Assembly (NCBI RefSeq): GCF_019083995.1
Contig: NZ_JAHRCU010000016.1
Span: 1 to 64,000, forward strand
Source of the DNA: Roseococcus sp. SDR
Lineage (GTDB): Bacteria > Pseudomonadota > Alphaproteobacteria > Acetobacterales > Acetobacteraceae
DNA: 64,000 nucleotides
Reading direction: 5' to 3'
Shown: positions 8,576 through 17,220 of the stretch, piece after piece
Position numbering within the stretch: position 1 is the stretch's first letter
Layout: each line of letters begins with the position of its first letter
The notes under the pieces: generated by a model
Database searches by the model: none
Seen by the model: the letters and a program-made list of their open reading frames with translations, nothing else
What the model was told of the DNA's origin: nothing
Translations under genes and position numbers: made by a program

Positions 8576-9629
8576 TCAACTCCTTCCCGGCGACACGGCC
8601 GCGCGCTTCGGATGAAGCGGGCCGTGCGCCCTCCGTCTTGCCATAGGCCGCCACGATGCGGCCCACGAGCGGATGCCTTACCACATCCCGCTCGTCGAAG
8701 TGGGTGAAACCAATTCCCGGCACGTCGCGCAAGATGGAAAGCGCCTCCACCAGGCCGGATTTCTGCCCATAGGGCAGGTCCACCTGGGAGGGGTCGCCCG
8801 TGATGGCCATGCGCGTCCCCTCGCCCATGCGGGTCAGGAACATCTTCATCTGGGCGGGTGTGGTGTTCTGCGCCTCGTCCAGGATGGCGAAACAATGCGC
8901 CAGGGTGCGGCCGCGCATGAAGGCCAGCGGCGCGATCTCGATCTCGCCGGCGGCCAGCCGCCGCGTCACCTGCTCGGCCGGCAGCATGTCATGCAGCGCG
9001 TCGTAGAGGGGGCGGAGATAGGGGTCCACCTTCTCCTTCATGTCGCCGGGCAGGAAGCCCAGGCGCTCCCCGGCCTCGACGGCGGGGCGGCTGAGGACGA
9101 TCCGGTCCACCCGGCCGGCCTGGAGCAGCGCGACACCCTGGGCCACGGCGAGATAGGTCTTGCCCGTGCCGGCCGGGCCGATGCCGAAGACCATCTCGTG
9201 CTTGGCGAGCGTCTCCATATAGGCCGATTGCGCCGGCGTCCGGGGCGCGATGGCGCCGCGCCGGGTGCGGATCTGCGGCACGTCCTGCAGCGGCAGGCGC
9301 GGGTCCTGCTCCAATTCTCCCTCCGCCATGCGGATCGCGGCCTCCACCTCGGAGGCGCCGGGCGCCTGGCCGCGCTCAATGCCCCGCCAGAGGCCGCGCA
9401 GCACCTGCTCCGCCATGCCGGTGCGCTCGGAATTGCCGGTGATGGTCAGCCTATTCCCGCGGCTCGCCAATCGGACCCCGCATCGCTGCTCGATCCGCGC
9501 CAGGTGCCGGTCATGCTCGCCGTAAAGCAGGGGGAGCAGGGCGTTGTCCTCGAATTGCAGCGTGACGCTGCGGCTCTCGGACGAAGGCGGGGAGGCTGGG
9601 CGATTGCGGAGGGCGAGGGCGTTGCTCAA
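8559..9629 (-). CDS. PhoH-family ATPase (YbeZ-like)
   Basis: This is a 356-residue predicted RNA-associated P-loop ATPase. An N-terminal KH-like region (about 20-95) precedes the PhoH ATPase domain. Walker A is GPAGTGKT at residues 151-158, followed by [21 protein letters not shown], the Walker-B-like [10 protein letters not shown] and [10 protein letters not shown]. The family pairs with YbeY in rRNA processing, and the two genes overlap here. ATG 9629 overlaps the miaB stop (ATGA). Confidence 0.93.
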   Translation of the reverse strand: MSNALALRNRPASPPSSESRSVTLQFEDNALLPLLYGEHDRHLARIEQRCGVRLASRGNRLTITGNSERTGMAEQVLRGLWRGIERGQAPGASEVEAAIRMAEGELEQDPRLPLQDVPQIRTRRGAIAPRTPAQSAYMETLAKHEMVFGIGPAGTGKTYLAVAQGVALLQAGRVDRIVLSRPAVEAGERLGFLPGDMKEKVDPYLRPLYDALHDMLPAEQVTRRLAAGEIEIAPLAFMRGRTLAHCFAILDEAQNTTPAQMKMFLTRMGEGTRMAITGDPSQVDLPYGQKSGLVEALSILRDVPGIGFTHFDERDVVRHPLVGRIVAAYGKTEGARPASSEARGRVAGKELNVTGK

Positions 9630-11005
9630 GCGGCTGTCTTCTCCTGTTGGGCCAATTCCCCGGCGAGGGAATTGGGGTTGCCGGCGCGAATGAACACCGG
9701 GGCCGTCTCCCCGATGAGCGATAAAGGTCCCGGCACATGCACCGGCTGCAGCCAGGGCGTGCGGCCCGACAATTGGCCCGGCTGGCGGCCGGGGCCGGTG
9801 AAGAGCACAGGCACGGTCTGGCCGGTCAGGCTCGCGTTGAACTCGGCCTGCTGGTCGCGCAGCAGGGCCTGGACCTCCTGCAGGCGGCGGTCCTTCGTGG
9901 CCTCATCCACCCGGTGCGGCGCGCCGGCGGCGGGCGTGCCGGGGCGGGGCGAATATTTGAAGGAGAAGGCCTGCGCGAACTTCACCCGCCGGATCAGCGC
10001 CATGGTCGCCTCGTGGTCCGCCTCGGTCTCCCCCGGATGGCCCACGATGATGTCGGTGCTGAGCGCGAGATCCGGCCGGGCCTCGCGCAGCCGCTCCACC
10101 AGGGCCAGGTATTCCGCGGCCGTGTGGCCCCGGTTCATCGCCGCCAGCACGCGGTCGCTGCCCGATTGCACGGGCAGGTGCAGGAAGGGCATCACGGCCG
10201 GGATGTCCCGGTGCGCAGCAATCAGCGCCGCATCCATGTCGCGCGGGTGGGAGGTGGTGTAGCGCAGGCGATCGAGCCCCGGGATCTCGGCCAGCGCGCG
10301 CAGCAGCTGGGCCAAGCCCCATTCGCCGCCCTCCTCCGCCGCGCCGTGATAGGCATTCACATTCTGGCCGAGCAGCGTGATCTCGCGCGCGCCCTGCCCC
10401 GCGAGCTTGCGCGCCTCGGCCAGGACGGCCGCGACCGGGCGGCTGTATTCGGCGCCGCGCGTATAAGGCACCACGCAGAAGGAGCAGAACTTGTCGCAGC
10501 CCTCCTGGATGGTCAGGAAGGCGGTGATGCCCTGCGGCGCGCTCACCTCGGGCAGGAAGTCGAACTTCTCCTCGACGGGGAAGTCGGTCTCCACCACGGC
10601 CGGGCCGGTGCGGGCGGCGCGGGCCACCATCTCGGGCAGCTTGTGGTAGCTCTGCGGCCCCAGCACGATGTCCACGTAAGGCGCCCGCGCGGTGATCTCC
10701 GCACCCTCGGCCTGGGCGACGCAGCCGGCGACGGCCAGCACCATCTCGCCCCCCTCCGCCTCACGCGCCTGCTTGAGCTGGCGCAGGCGGCCGAGTTCGG
10801 AGAAGAGCTTCTCCGTCGCCTTCTCGCGGATATGGCAGGTGTTGAGGATGATCATGTCCGCGCCCTCGGGCGCATCCACCGGCGCATAGCCCAATGGCGC
10901 CAGCACATCCGCCATCCGGGCGCTGTCATAGACGTTCATCTGACATCCCCAGGAGCGCAGGAAGAGGCGCTTCTTGCCCGAAGGCGGGGGGAGAGTGTCT
11001 GTCAT
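9626..11005 (-). CDS. miaB: tRNA-2-methylthio-N6-dimethylallyladenosine synthase MiaB
   Basis: MiaB is a radical-SAM methylthiotransferase that converts i6A37 to ms2i6A37 in tRNAs reading UNN codons. The 459-residue protein has an N-terminal UPF0004 domain with cluster cysteines 21, 57 and 95, a radical-SAM CxxxCxxC motif at Cys170, 174 and 177 ([10 protein letters not shown]), and a C-terminal TRAM domain at about 390-450. The start at ATG 11005 gives the canonical beginning ([14 protein letters not shown]). An in-frame upstream extension of 40 residues has no family similarity. The gene lies between plsC and phoH. Confidence 0.95.
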   Translation of the reverse strand: MTDTLPPPSGKKRLFLRSWGCQMNVYDSARMADVLAPLGYAPVDAPEGADMIILNTCHIREKATEKLFSELGRLRQLKQAREAEGGEMVLAVAGCVAQAEGAEITARAPYVDIVLGPQSYHKLPEMVARAARTGPAVVETDFPVEEKFDFLPEVSAPQGITAFLTIQEGCDKFCSFCVVPYTRGAEYSRPVAAVLAEARKLAGQGAREITLLGQNVNAYHGAAEEGGEWGLAQLLRALAEIPGLDRLRYTTSHPRDMDAALIAAHRDIPAVMPFLHLPVQSGSDRVLAAMNRGHTAAEYLALVERLREARPDLALSTDIIVGHPGETEADHEATMALIRRVKFAQAFSFKYSPRPGTPAAGAPHRVDEATKDRRLQEVQALLRDQQAEFNASLTGQTVPVLFTGPGRQPGQLSGRTPWLQPVHVPGPLSLIGETAPVFIRAGNPNSLAGELAQQEKTAA

Positions 11006-11172
11006 GCGGGGTCCTCGCTGCCCGCCCACAGGTGAGACCCTGGAGCGATCCAGCGGGAGCAGATGCGGAGCCTGAGCCGCGCGGTCAAGAAGAGCGGCCC
11101 CGATCCGGCAAGGGGGGCAGACCATTCATGGGTTCGAAGCTGTCAAATCGGCGCCGTATTGGTCAAGCGGTT
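11006..11172 (-). promoter_or_regulatory. plsC-miaB intergenic gap with a perfect -35 box
   Basis: The gap is 167 bases. On the minus strand a perfect TTGACA hexamer lies at 11141-11146, but the -10 position 16-17 bases downstream (TGGTCT) matches poorly. Two further TTGACC hexamers occur nearby. An independent promoter for the miaB-to-lnt part of the cluster is plausible but unproven. No terminator for plsC was recognised. Confidence 0.2.
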
Positions 11173-12111
11173 TCAAACCCGGACCACGTCCCGGTTCTGC
11201 CGCAACACCGCCGCCGTCTCGGTGATGGAGCGGCCGAGCCGCGCGGCCAGCGCCTTGCGGTCGGGCGCGGCATCGGGCGCGAAGGCCTCGTCCAGCACCA
11301 CCGTCACGCGCGCGCCGGTCCGGCGCAGCAGGGTCCAGGCGTGGCTGCCCGTCTCCATGTCGCCATACCAGGCGAAGAGCGGGCGGTCCTTCCGGCCCAG
11401 CGGCAGCCCGCCCAAACGGTCATAGACCACGGTCAGCGGCTGGATTCGCTCCGCCGCATCGGCCACCGAGAAGAAGGAGGAGCGGAAGGGCAGCACGCGG
11501 GCGCCATCGCTCGTCGTCCCCTCGGGGAAGAGGATGATGCTGTCGCCGGCTTCGAGGCGCGCGCGCAGCTCCTGCGCCTCGCTGCCCGTGCGGCCGCGGT
11601 TGCGGCTGACGAAGACCGAGCGGCCGAGCTTGGACACCCAGCCGATCAGCGGCCATTCCGCCACCTCCGCCTTGGAGACGAAGCGCGCATCCAGCGTCGC
11701 GCCCAGGACCAGGATGTCGAGCCAGGAGGAATGGTTGGAGATGTAGAGCGTGCGCGGCTGCTGGCAGGGCTGGCCGATGACGCGCAGCTTGAGGCCGATC
11801 ATCCAGCAGAGGCTGCGATGGTAGAAGCGCGGGAAGCGGTTCTTGGCGTTCCCGGGGACCCGCAGCAGGACCGCCTGGATGGGGATGCAGAGCAGCGTGA
11901 AGAGGATCGCCGTGGAGATCCGGCGGATGGCACGAAACCGCCCGCCCACCGGCCGCTCGCCCAGGACATCGTTCCAGAGCGGGCCGGGCAGACGCGGCTG
12001 GAAGCGCAGCGGGCGACCGCGCTTCATGCGGCGCGCCTGGGGCTTCCCTTCCGCGAGCGCCGCGGCCGGGGCGGATCCGGGGGTAGGCAGAATCTGCGCG
12101 TCTGTGCTCAT
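11173..12111 (-). CDS. plsC: 1-acyl-sn-glycerol-3-phosphate acyltransferase (PlsC family)
   Basis: This is a 312-residue membrane-associated acyltransferase that makes phosphatidic acid or acylates related lipids. Motif I is NHSSWLD (His127 to Asp132, the HX4D dyad), motif II follows in the VFVSRNRGR stretch, and motif III is FPEGTTSDG near residue 192. One hydrophobic helix at about 66-85 would anchor it to the inner membrane. The first 50 residues are a polar, low-complexity extension. The start at 12111 is the most downstream ATG that keeps a full protein; upstream extension is possible. It is the first gene of the minus-strand cluster. Confidence 0.88.
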   Translation of the reverse strand: MSTDAQILPTPGSAPAAALAEGKPQARRMKRGRPLRFQPRLPGPLWNDVLGERPVGGRFRAIRRISTAILFTLLCIPIQAVLLRVPGNAKNRFPRFYHRSLCWMIGLKLRVIGQPCQQPRTLYISNHSSWLDILVLGATLDARFVSKAEVAEWPLIGWVSKLGRSVFVSRNRGRTGSEAQELRARLEAGDSIILFPEGTTSDGARVLPFRSSFFSVADAAERIQPLTVVYDRLGGLPLGRKDRPLFAWYGDMETGSHAWTLLRRTGARVTVVLDEAFAPDAAPDRKALAARLGRSITETAAVLRQNRDVVRV

Positions 12112-12239
12112 GCCGCGCTCGCTATCGCGCGTGGGCGTACAGGGCAATGACGAGATGGCGAATCCTGCGTGACAGATGTTGCGGCGCGGCCGCACGGCGG
12201 CGCAACGTGCCGCCCTCGGATGGGGGATGATGGGAGGCC

Positions 12240-13178
12240 ATGAGGGTCGCCGTTCTCGGCGCGGGACCATCGGGCAGCGCCATGGCCGCGCTGATGGCCT
12301 GGCGCGGACACGACGTCACGCTCTGGTCGCCCCGCGGCGGCGGCACGCGCCATCTCGGGCACGAACTCATGACGCGCGGCGTTCTGGCCGGCGCATGGCG
12401 CATCCGGGTGGCGGCCGACCTCTGGCGCGCGGCGGAAGTGGCGGAGGCCATCCTCATCGCCCTGCCCCCGGCGGCGCAGCCCTCCATCCTGCAACGCCTC
12501 GCCAGCGCCCTGGTCGGCACGCCGGACATCCTCTTCGCGCCCGCGGGCGGGCTTGCCCCGGCCCTGCTGCATCAATTCGCCACGGCGCGCGGCTTTGTGC
12601 CTCGCCTGGGTGCGCTGGCCGTGCCGCCGGCGCTCGCCGCGCGCGGAGCGGACGGCGTGGTGGAGGTGATGGCGCTGCGCCCGCGCCTCTGGGTCGGCGG
12701 GCTGCCGCCGGGAGCCACCCATGATCTCGTGACCCTCACCGAGCGGCTCTTCGGTCTGCCGGCCGTGCCAATCGGCGACATTCTGGCGGCCGGGCTGGCC
12801 GAGCCAGGCGCGTTGGTCGAGGCGGCGCGCATCCTTGCACCGCCCGGCGTGGCCCATGCGGTGGGCAGGCTCCTCCTGGGGCTGGCGGCGGAGCGCGATG
12901 CGGTGGGGAAGGCCATGGGCCGCCATGACCTGCCCGGCATCGCGGCGCTGGTCAGCGAGCAGGGCGGATTGCCCGCCGAACGCCGCCCCCTCGCCGAGAC
13001 GGGGGGCGGGCTCGCCTTCCTGGAAGCGATGGCGCGGGCCAGCCGGACGCCGGTTCCGCTCGTCTCGTCCGCCCTTCAGGTGCTGGAAACGGCGGCCGGC
13101 GAGAGCTTCAGCCCGCACCCGGTGCTGGCGGCACTGGAGCCGGCCCCGCTGGCCCGGCTGCTGGGCGCCGCGGGCTGA
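12240..13178 (+). CDS. Opine/octopine-dehydrogenase-like NAD(P)-binding protein
   Basis: This 312-residue protein has an N-terminal Rossmann fold with GAGPSGSAMAALMAWRGHDV at residues 7-26 and the acidic/polar strand end expected for dinucleotide binding. A helical second domain follows, with the general layout of the octopine/nopaline dehydrogenase family (reductive condensation of an amino acid with an alpha-keto acid). I cannot see a convincing catalytic His-Asp pair, so the activity is inferred from fold only. GGGAGG lies just upstream of the ATG. The gene diverges from plsC and converges with the FAH-family gene. Confidence 0.6.
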   Translation: MRVAVLGAGPSGSAMAALMAWRGHDVTLWSPRGGGTRHLGHELMTRGVLAGAWRIRVAADLWRAAEVAEAILIALPPAAQPSILQRLASALVGTPDILFAPAGGLAPALLHQFATARGFVPRLGALAVPPALAARGADGVVEVMALRPRLWVGGLPPGATHDLVTLTERLFGLPAVPIGDILAAGLAEPGALVEAARILAPPGVAHAVGRLLLGLAAERDAVGKAMGRHDLPGIAALVSEQGGLPAERRPLAETGGGLAFLEAMARASRTPVPLVSSALQVLETAAGESFSPHPVLAALEPAPLARLLGAAG

Positions 13179-13193
13179 GCCCCGCAGCGTGAT

Positions 13194-13880
13194 TCAGACG
13201 ATCTTCGTCTTGATCTCGCCCACGCCCTCGACGAAGCCTTCCAGCACGTCACCGCGCACCACGGCGGCGACACCCTCGGGCGTGCCGGTCATGATGAGGT
13301 CACCGGGGGCGAGTTCGACCAGTTCGGAGAGGTTCGCGATCACCTCGGGCACCGACCAGATGAGCTTCGAGAGATCGGAGGTCTGGGTGACCTTGCCGTT
13401 CACCTTCAGCTCGATCTTGCCCTTGGAGGGGTCGAAGCCGGCGGCCGGGATCAGCGCGCCCATCGGCGCCGAAAGGTCGAAACCCTTCCCCATGTCCCAG
13501 GGGCGGCCGGTCTTCTTCGCCTCGTTCTGGATGTCGCGTCGCGTCATGTCGAGGCCGGCGCAATAGCCCCAGACATGCTTCAGAGCGTCAGCCACGGCGA
13601 TGTTCTTGCCGCCCGTGCCGATGGCGACGACCAGTTCCATCTCGTGGTGCAGGGACTTGGTCACGCTCGGATACGGCATGTCGGCGCCGTTGATCACCAA
13701 GGCATCGGCCGGCTTGGTGAAGTAGAAGGGCGGCTCGCGCGTCGGGTCGGAGCCCATCTCGATCGCATGCTCGGCATAGTTGCGGCCGACGCAGAAGATG
13801 CGGCGCACCGGAAACATGGCGCTGCTGCCCTTGATGGGAACGGCGGAGATGGCGGGGGGTGGGACGACATATTCGGGCAT
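13194..13880 (-). CDS. Fumarylacetoacetate hydrolase family protein (fumarylpyruvate-hydrolase-like)
   Basis: This 228-residue protein is a single FAH catalytic domain without the N-terminal SH3-like domain. Hallmarks are [26 protein letters not shown] (a metal-ligand glutamate), [14 protein letters not shown] and [15 protein letters not shown] near the end. Its length and motif set fit the fumarylpyruvate hydrolase/acylpyruvase branch used in gentisate or related aromatic ring-cleavage routes. No other aromatic-degradation genes lie next to it. It converges with the opine-dehydrogenase-like gene. The 13881-14320 gap upstream should contain its promoter. Confidence 0.88.
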   Translation of the reverse strand: MPEYVVPPPAISAVPIKGSSAMFPVRRIFCVGRNYAEHAIEMGSDPTREPPFYFTKPADALVINGADMPYPSVTKSLHHEMELVVAIGTGGKNIAVADALKHVWGYCAGLDMTRRDIQNEAKKTGRPWDMGKGFDLSAPMGALIPAAGFDPSKGKIELKVNGKVTQTSDLSKLIWSVPEVIANLSELVELAPGDLIMTGTPEGVAAVVRGDVLEGFVEGVGEIKTKIV

Positions 13881-14116
13881 GGAGGCTCCTTCCGGACAGG
13901 CCGGTCGGGCCGGGCCGCTCAGGGAAGATGGGCCAGGCCATGGTCGGGATTGGGTGGTTCACCGCTTCGGTGATGCCACCTCAGCGGCGCAGGTCTAGAC
14001 CAGCTTCCATGTGCGGGGAACCTGCCGCCGGGGCGCTTTTGGCGGCTTGACCCGACTTCGGCGCAGATGCCAGGGTGTTTGCGTCGGGATCAGCCTGCCG
14101 AGACCATCCATTGGGG

Positions 14117-14154
14117 CAAACAGAAAGCGCCCGACCAGGGGGGTGGTCGGGCGC
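14117..14154 (-). terminator. Rho-independent terminator
   Basis: A perfect 11-bp GC-rich stem (14127-14137 with 14144-14154) with a six-base loop is followed on the minus strand by the T-rich tail TTTCTGTTTG. It would end the candidate small RNA and any read-through from the amidotransferase-like gene that stops at 14321. Confidence 0.65.
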
Positions 14155-14241
14155 CCATACTGTTCATACTTCCGATCGGAATGGTCGGGCGAGCCGATTG
14201 GGGGAATCGGGACGTCCACCGGCGGATGAACCACCGCCGGT
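14117..14241 (-). ncRNA. Candidate small RNA with C-rich hairpin loops
   Basis: Reading the minus strand from about 14241, three stem-loops follow each other. Hairpin 1 spans 14217-14242, with a 9-bp stem CACCGGCGG/CCGCCGGTG. Hairpin 2 spans 14194-14210, with stem CCGATT/AATCGG and loop CCCCC. Hairpin 3 spans 14127-14154, with an 11-bp stem GCGCCCGACCA/TGGTCGGGCGC and loop CCCCCC, followed by TTTCTGTTT. A promoter-like pair lies just upstream. C-only loops could pair with G-rich Shine-Dalgarno regions, as in other C-rich-loop sRNAs. The transcript could instead be the processed 3' UTR of the gene ending at 14321. No known Rfam family was recognised. Confidence 0.4.
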
Positions 14242-14247
14242 GCATGA

Positions 14248-14276
14248 GTCATACCGCGACATGCGCTGGAAGCCAA
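14248..14276 (-). promoter_or_regulatory. Candidate promoter of the small RNA
   Basis: On the minus strand TTGGCT (14271-14276) and TATGAC (14248-14253) are separated by exactly 17 bases. Each box matches the sigma-70 consensus at four of six positions. The predicted start near 14241 coincides with the 5' arm of the first hairpin, which strengthens the assignment. Confidence 0.35.
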
Positions 14277-14320
14277 GCCCAATCGACTCGGATCAACCAT
14301 GATCCGTGCGGATTCTTGCC

Positions 14321-15109
14321 CTATTCGGCGGCCTCGCGCAGGGCCGCGACACGGGGTTGGGGCCGTGCGGCCCGCGCGGCGCAGGCTTCCCCGAAAGCCT
14401 CGAAGATACGGCGGCTGAAGGCGTCCTTCTCCCAGTCATATTCGGGGTGCCATTGCACACCCCAGGCGAAGCCCGGCGCCTGCCGGACGCGCACCGCCTC
14501 CACCGTTCCGTCCGGCGCCCAGCCCATCGCCTCGAGCCGCGGCGCGAGGCGCTGCACACCCTGATTGTGAAGCGAGTTCACGGGCACCTCGGTGCGGCCG
14601 GCGAGCTCATGCAGCAGCCCATCGGGTGCCAAGCGCACCGCATGCGCCTTGCCGGTGCGCACCAGCGGGATCGGCTGGTCGGAGGGGGTGGAGTGGTCCA
14701 TCCGGCCCGGCAGGTCCTGGATACGCTGATCGAGCGAGCCGCCAAGGGCCACGTTCAACTCCTGCATGCCGCGGCAGATCGCCAGCAAGGGGACGCCCTC
14801 GGCGATGGCGGCACGGATGAGCGGCAACGTGGTCGCGTCGCGCTGCTGGTCCTCGGGCGTGCCTTCGGCATGGTCCGGGCCGTCATAATGGCCGGGCCAG
14901 ACGTTGCTTCGGCTGCCGGTGAGGATCAGGCCATCGAGCCGCGGCAGGATCTGCGGCGCGAGGCTCTCGCCCGCCGCCGGCAGCAGGACCGGCACCCCGT
15001 TCGCCGGGCCGAGCACCACGCGGACATAGCTGTCGGAGGCGGCGTGGTTGGGCGTGTTGAAGATCCCGAAGGCCTTCACGCAACAGGAGATGCCAATGAT
15101 CGGTCGCAT
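14321..15109 (-). CDS. Gamma-glutamyl-gamma-aminobutyrate hydrolase family protein (peptidase C26)
   Basis: This is a 262-residue class-I glutamine-amidotransferase-like hydrolase. The nucleophile is Cys112 in LLAICRGMQELNVALGG and the partner residues are His221 and Glu223 in WHPEYDWE. The family includes PuuD, which splits gamma-glutamyl-GABA in putrescine degradation, but no other puu gene is nearby and the exact substrate is uncertain. Two adjacent ATGs (15112 and 15109) precede RPIIGIS; neither has a strong ribosome-binding site. The gene follows lolA by about 60 bases on the same strand. Confidence 0.88.
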   Translation of the reverse strand: MRPIIGISCCVKAFGIFNTPNHAASDSYVRVVLGPANGVPVLLPAAGESLAPQILPRLDGLILTGSRSNVWPGHYDGPDHAEGTPEDQQRDATTLPLIRAAIAEGVPLLAICRGMQELNVALGGSLDQRIQDLPGRMDHSTPSDQPIPLVRTGKAHAVRLAPDGLLHELAGRTEVPVNSLHNQGVQRLAPRLEAMGWAPDGTVEAVRVRQAPGFAWGVQWHPEYDWEKDAFSRRIFEAFGEACAARAARPQPRVAALREAAE

Positions 15110-15173
15110 CATGGCAACAAACCAAGCGGATGCGGCGGATTCAAGGCAATTGGACGCAAGACGCGCCGAAATT

Positions 15174-15818
15174 TCATCGCTGTTGCTCAAGCTCCTCGCG
15201 GAAACGCGGATCGTTGAAGGCAAAGAGGAAGGGATCGAAGCGCTCGCCCGTCTGCACCTGGGTCAGCGTGACGCGCGTGCTGCGGCCCTGCGGGTCCAGC
15301 ACCACCCATTGGCGCAGCGCCATGGGCTGCTCCTCCAGGATGAGCTGGATCTGGCCTTCCGCCGCCTGGTTGGTGCGGTGCACCGTGACGCGCAGCAGCC
15401 CGCCCGCGCGCTCGAAGCCCGAGACCGTGAGGTCGCCCGAAAGCCGCAGCGGATTGCGCAGCAGGAGGCTGAGCGGCGTGGAGGAGAGCGGTACGATGGT
15501 CGGCTGGCGCAGCTGGCGGTCGTAATGGAAGAACTGGCCGTCGGCGGCGATCAGGAGCGTCGGCTCCGGCGGGTCGTATTCGAAGCGCATGCGGCCCGGG
15601 CGCCAGATCCAGGCCGTGCCCTCGGCGGCCGCGCCACCCTGGGCAATCTGCAGGAAGCGCGCGCGCAGCGTGGTCATGCCGTTGAAATAGGCCTCGATGC
15701 GGCCGAGCGCCGCGCGATCCGCTTCCGACAGGGCGGGCAAGGGCCGGGCGGGCGCTTGGGCCATCGCGGGGGCGGCGAGGAAAAGGGCCGGGAGGGCCAG
15801 GAGCGGGCGTCTGTTCAT
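15174..15818 (-). CDS. lolA: Outer-membrane lipoprotein carrier protein LolA
   Basis: LolA carries lipoproteins across the periplasm from LolCDE to the outer membrane. The mature part has the LolA pattern: an initial helix with YFNGMTTLRARFLQ, then WIWRPGRMRFEYDPPEPTLL, and a long beta-barrel-like remainder. The first 21 residues form a Sec signal peptide ending AMAQA. The start at ATG 15818 follows AGAGG; an ATG at 15848 would add ten basic residues. The predicted protein is 214 residues. A LolB gene is not in the window. Confidence 0.9.
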   Translation of the reverse strand: MNRRPLLALPALFLAAPAMAQAPARPLPALSEADRAALGRIEAYFNGMTTLRARFLQIAQGGAAAEGTAWIWRPGRMRFEYDPPEPTLLIAADGQFFHYDRQLRQPTIVPLSSTPLSLLLRNPLRLSGDLTVSGFERAGGLLRVTVHRTNQAAEGQIQLILEEQPMALRQWVVLDPQGRSTRVTLTQVQTGERFDPFLFAFNDPRFREELEQQR

Positions 15819-16137
15819 GCGCCTCTTGTGGGACCTGATGCCGGCCAAAGAAAGGCCTTGTTGCCGCGCTTATGGAGGAGGGTGGCGCTCCGACGCGGCG
15901 CTGCCCGAGCATGCTGCTTTGCGGCAAAATGATGCTGACCCGCACGAAAATGGCGAAATTCGGGCGCAAAATTCAATATCAAAACTTCTTTTTTTCAATA
16001 GGTTATGACGAAATATTGAGAAACAACCCTTGACTGGCGGCATGTCATCGCTGCTGTCACATTCCGGCTCCAGACGAGGTGCGGGGGATGCACCACTGCG
16101 GTCAGACGTGGTCCGGTCAAACGGGGGCTTTCAACAC
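15819..16137. other. 319-base divergent lolA/lpxC intergenic region
   Basis: No protein gene is supported here. The section 15950-16030 is unusually AT-rich, with a run of seven T residues and arms TCAATAT and ATATTGA about 40 bases apart. A TTGACT hexamer at 16030-16035 on the plus strand could be a -35 box for lpxC, but the matching -10 is poor. Both genes probably have promoters here. A frame open from 16030 could extend lpxC N-terminally but lacks family similarity. Confidence 0.4.
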
Positions 16138-17109
16138 ATGGATGGTTTCGCTCCATTGACGCATGGCTACGGCCCTCAAGGTTTCGGCGCGGCCGCGCAC
16201 GGCCTCACCCGGCGTCGCCTGGCGAGCAGCATCGGCTGCCGCGGGATCGGCCTGCACACGGGCCGTACCATTTCGCTCACGCTGAAGCCCGCGCCGCTCG
16301 GCAGCGGCATCGTCTTTCATCGCACCGACCTCGGCCTGGACATCCCCGCCCGGCACGACCTGGTGGTCGAGACGCGCCTCTGCACGCAGATCGGCCTGCC
16401 CGGCGATCGCACGGCGCGCGTCGGCACCATCGAGCATGTGATGGCAGCACTGGCCGCGGCCGGCATCGATGACGCCCGCGTCGAGCTGGACGGCCCCGAG
16501 GTCCCCATCCTGGACGGCTCGGCTGCCCCGTTCCTCTTTCTGATCGATTGCGCCGGCACGGTGGAGCATTACGCGCCCCGCCCCGCGATCGAGGTGCTGC
16601 GCCGCGTCCGCGTCGAGGACAGCCACGGCGGCTGGGCCGAACTCTCGCCCAACCCCGAGCCTGCCTTCGATGCCACGCTCAGCATCGACTTCGGCGAGAC
16701 GGCGATCGGCCGCCAGAGCCTCTCCATGCGCATCTCGGTCGAGAGCTTCCGGCGTGAACTGGCCGAAGCCCGCACCTTCACCCTGGCCGAGGACGTGGCC
16801 CGGCTGCGCGCCGCCGGCCTCGCCCAGGGCGGCAGCCTCGCCAATGCGGTGGTCGTGGATGGTCCGATGATCCTCAACCCCGGCGGCCTGCGCCGCCCGG
16901 ATGAGTTCGTCCGTCACAAGATGCTTGATGTGGTGGGCGACCTCGCCCTGGCCGGTGCGCCGCTGCTCGCCCGTTTTACCGGGCATCGCTCCGGCCATGC
17001 GCTGAACAATCAGCTTCTGCTCGCCTTGATGCAGGATGCCCGCAACTGGCGCTTCACCGGGAGCCAGGCGATGGCCGAGGCGGAGCGCGAGAAGCTCGTC
17101 GCCGCCTGA
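16138..17109 (+). CDS. lpxC: UDP-3-O-acyl-N-acetylglucosamine deacetylase LpxC
   Basis: LpxC performs the committed, zinc-dependent step of lipid A synthesis in the cytoplasm. The 323-residue protein shows the first zinc ligand His100 in GTIEHVMAAL (with catalytic Glu99), the second pair His260 and Asp264 in VRHKMLDVVGD, and the C-terminal GHRSGHALNN with the catalytic-type His287. ATG 16138 is preferred over 16030 because GGGGG precedes it and the family begins shortly afterwards (SSIGCRGIGLHTG). An N-terminal stretch of about 25 residues exceeds the E. coli enzyme. Confidence 0.96.
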   Translation: MDGFAPLTHGYGPQGFGAAAHGLTRRRLASSIGCRGIGLHTGRTISLTLKPAPLGSGIVFHRTDLGLDIPARHDLVVETRLCTQIGLPGDRTARVGTIEHVMAALAAAGIDDARVELDGPEVPILDGSAAPFLFLIDCAGTVEHYAPRPAIEVLRRVRVEDSHGGWAELSPNPEPAFDATLSIDFGETAIGRQSLSMRISVESFRRELAEARTFTLAEDVARLRAAGLAQGGSLANAVVVDGPMILNPGGLRRPDEFVRHKMLDVVGDLALAGAPLLARFTGHRSGHALNNQLLLALMQDARNWRFTGSQAMAEAEREKLVAA

Positions 17110-17162
17110 GCCCCCTGACTGCTCACACCGTGACGGCCCGCGCCCCGGCGCCGGCGACCCAC

Positions 17163-17193
17163 TTGTGCGCTGCGGCGGCTCCCATGGTATAGA
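17163..17193 (+). promoter_or_regulatory. Possible bamD promoter
   Basis: TATAGA (17188-17193) is a good -10 box 28 bases before the bamD start. The best -35 is TTGTGC (17163-17168), at a long 19-base spacing. The lpxC-bamD gap holds no recognisable terminator, so bamD may also be read from lpxC. Confidence 0.2.
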
Positions 17194-17220
17194 GCCCGCC
17201 GATCGGAGCCTTCATCGCAC

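Larger units (their letters stand above)
13881..14320. other. 440-base gap without protein gene: FAH leader, palindrome, candidate sRNA
   Basis: No credible protein gene is present. The part nearest the FAH gene holds a 10-base perfect palindrome, GGTCTAGACC, at 13992-14001, a candidate operator. The part at 14117-14276 contains a promoter-like pair, three consecutive hairpins and a terminator on the minus strand, annotated separately as a candidate small RNA. The rest (14277-14320) is the short 3' flank of the amidotransferase-like gene. Confidence 0.5.
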
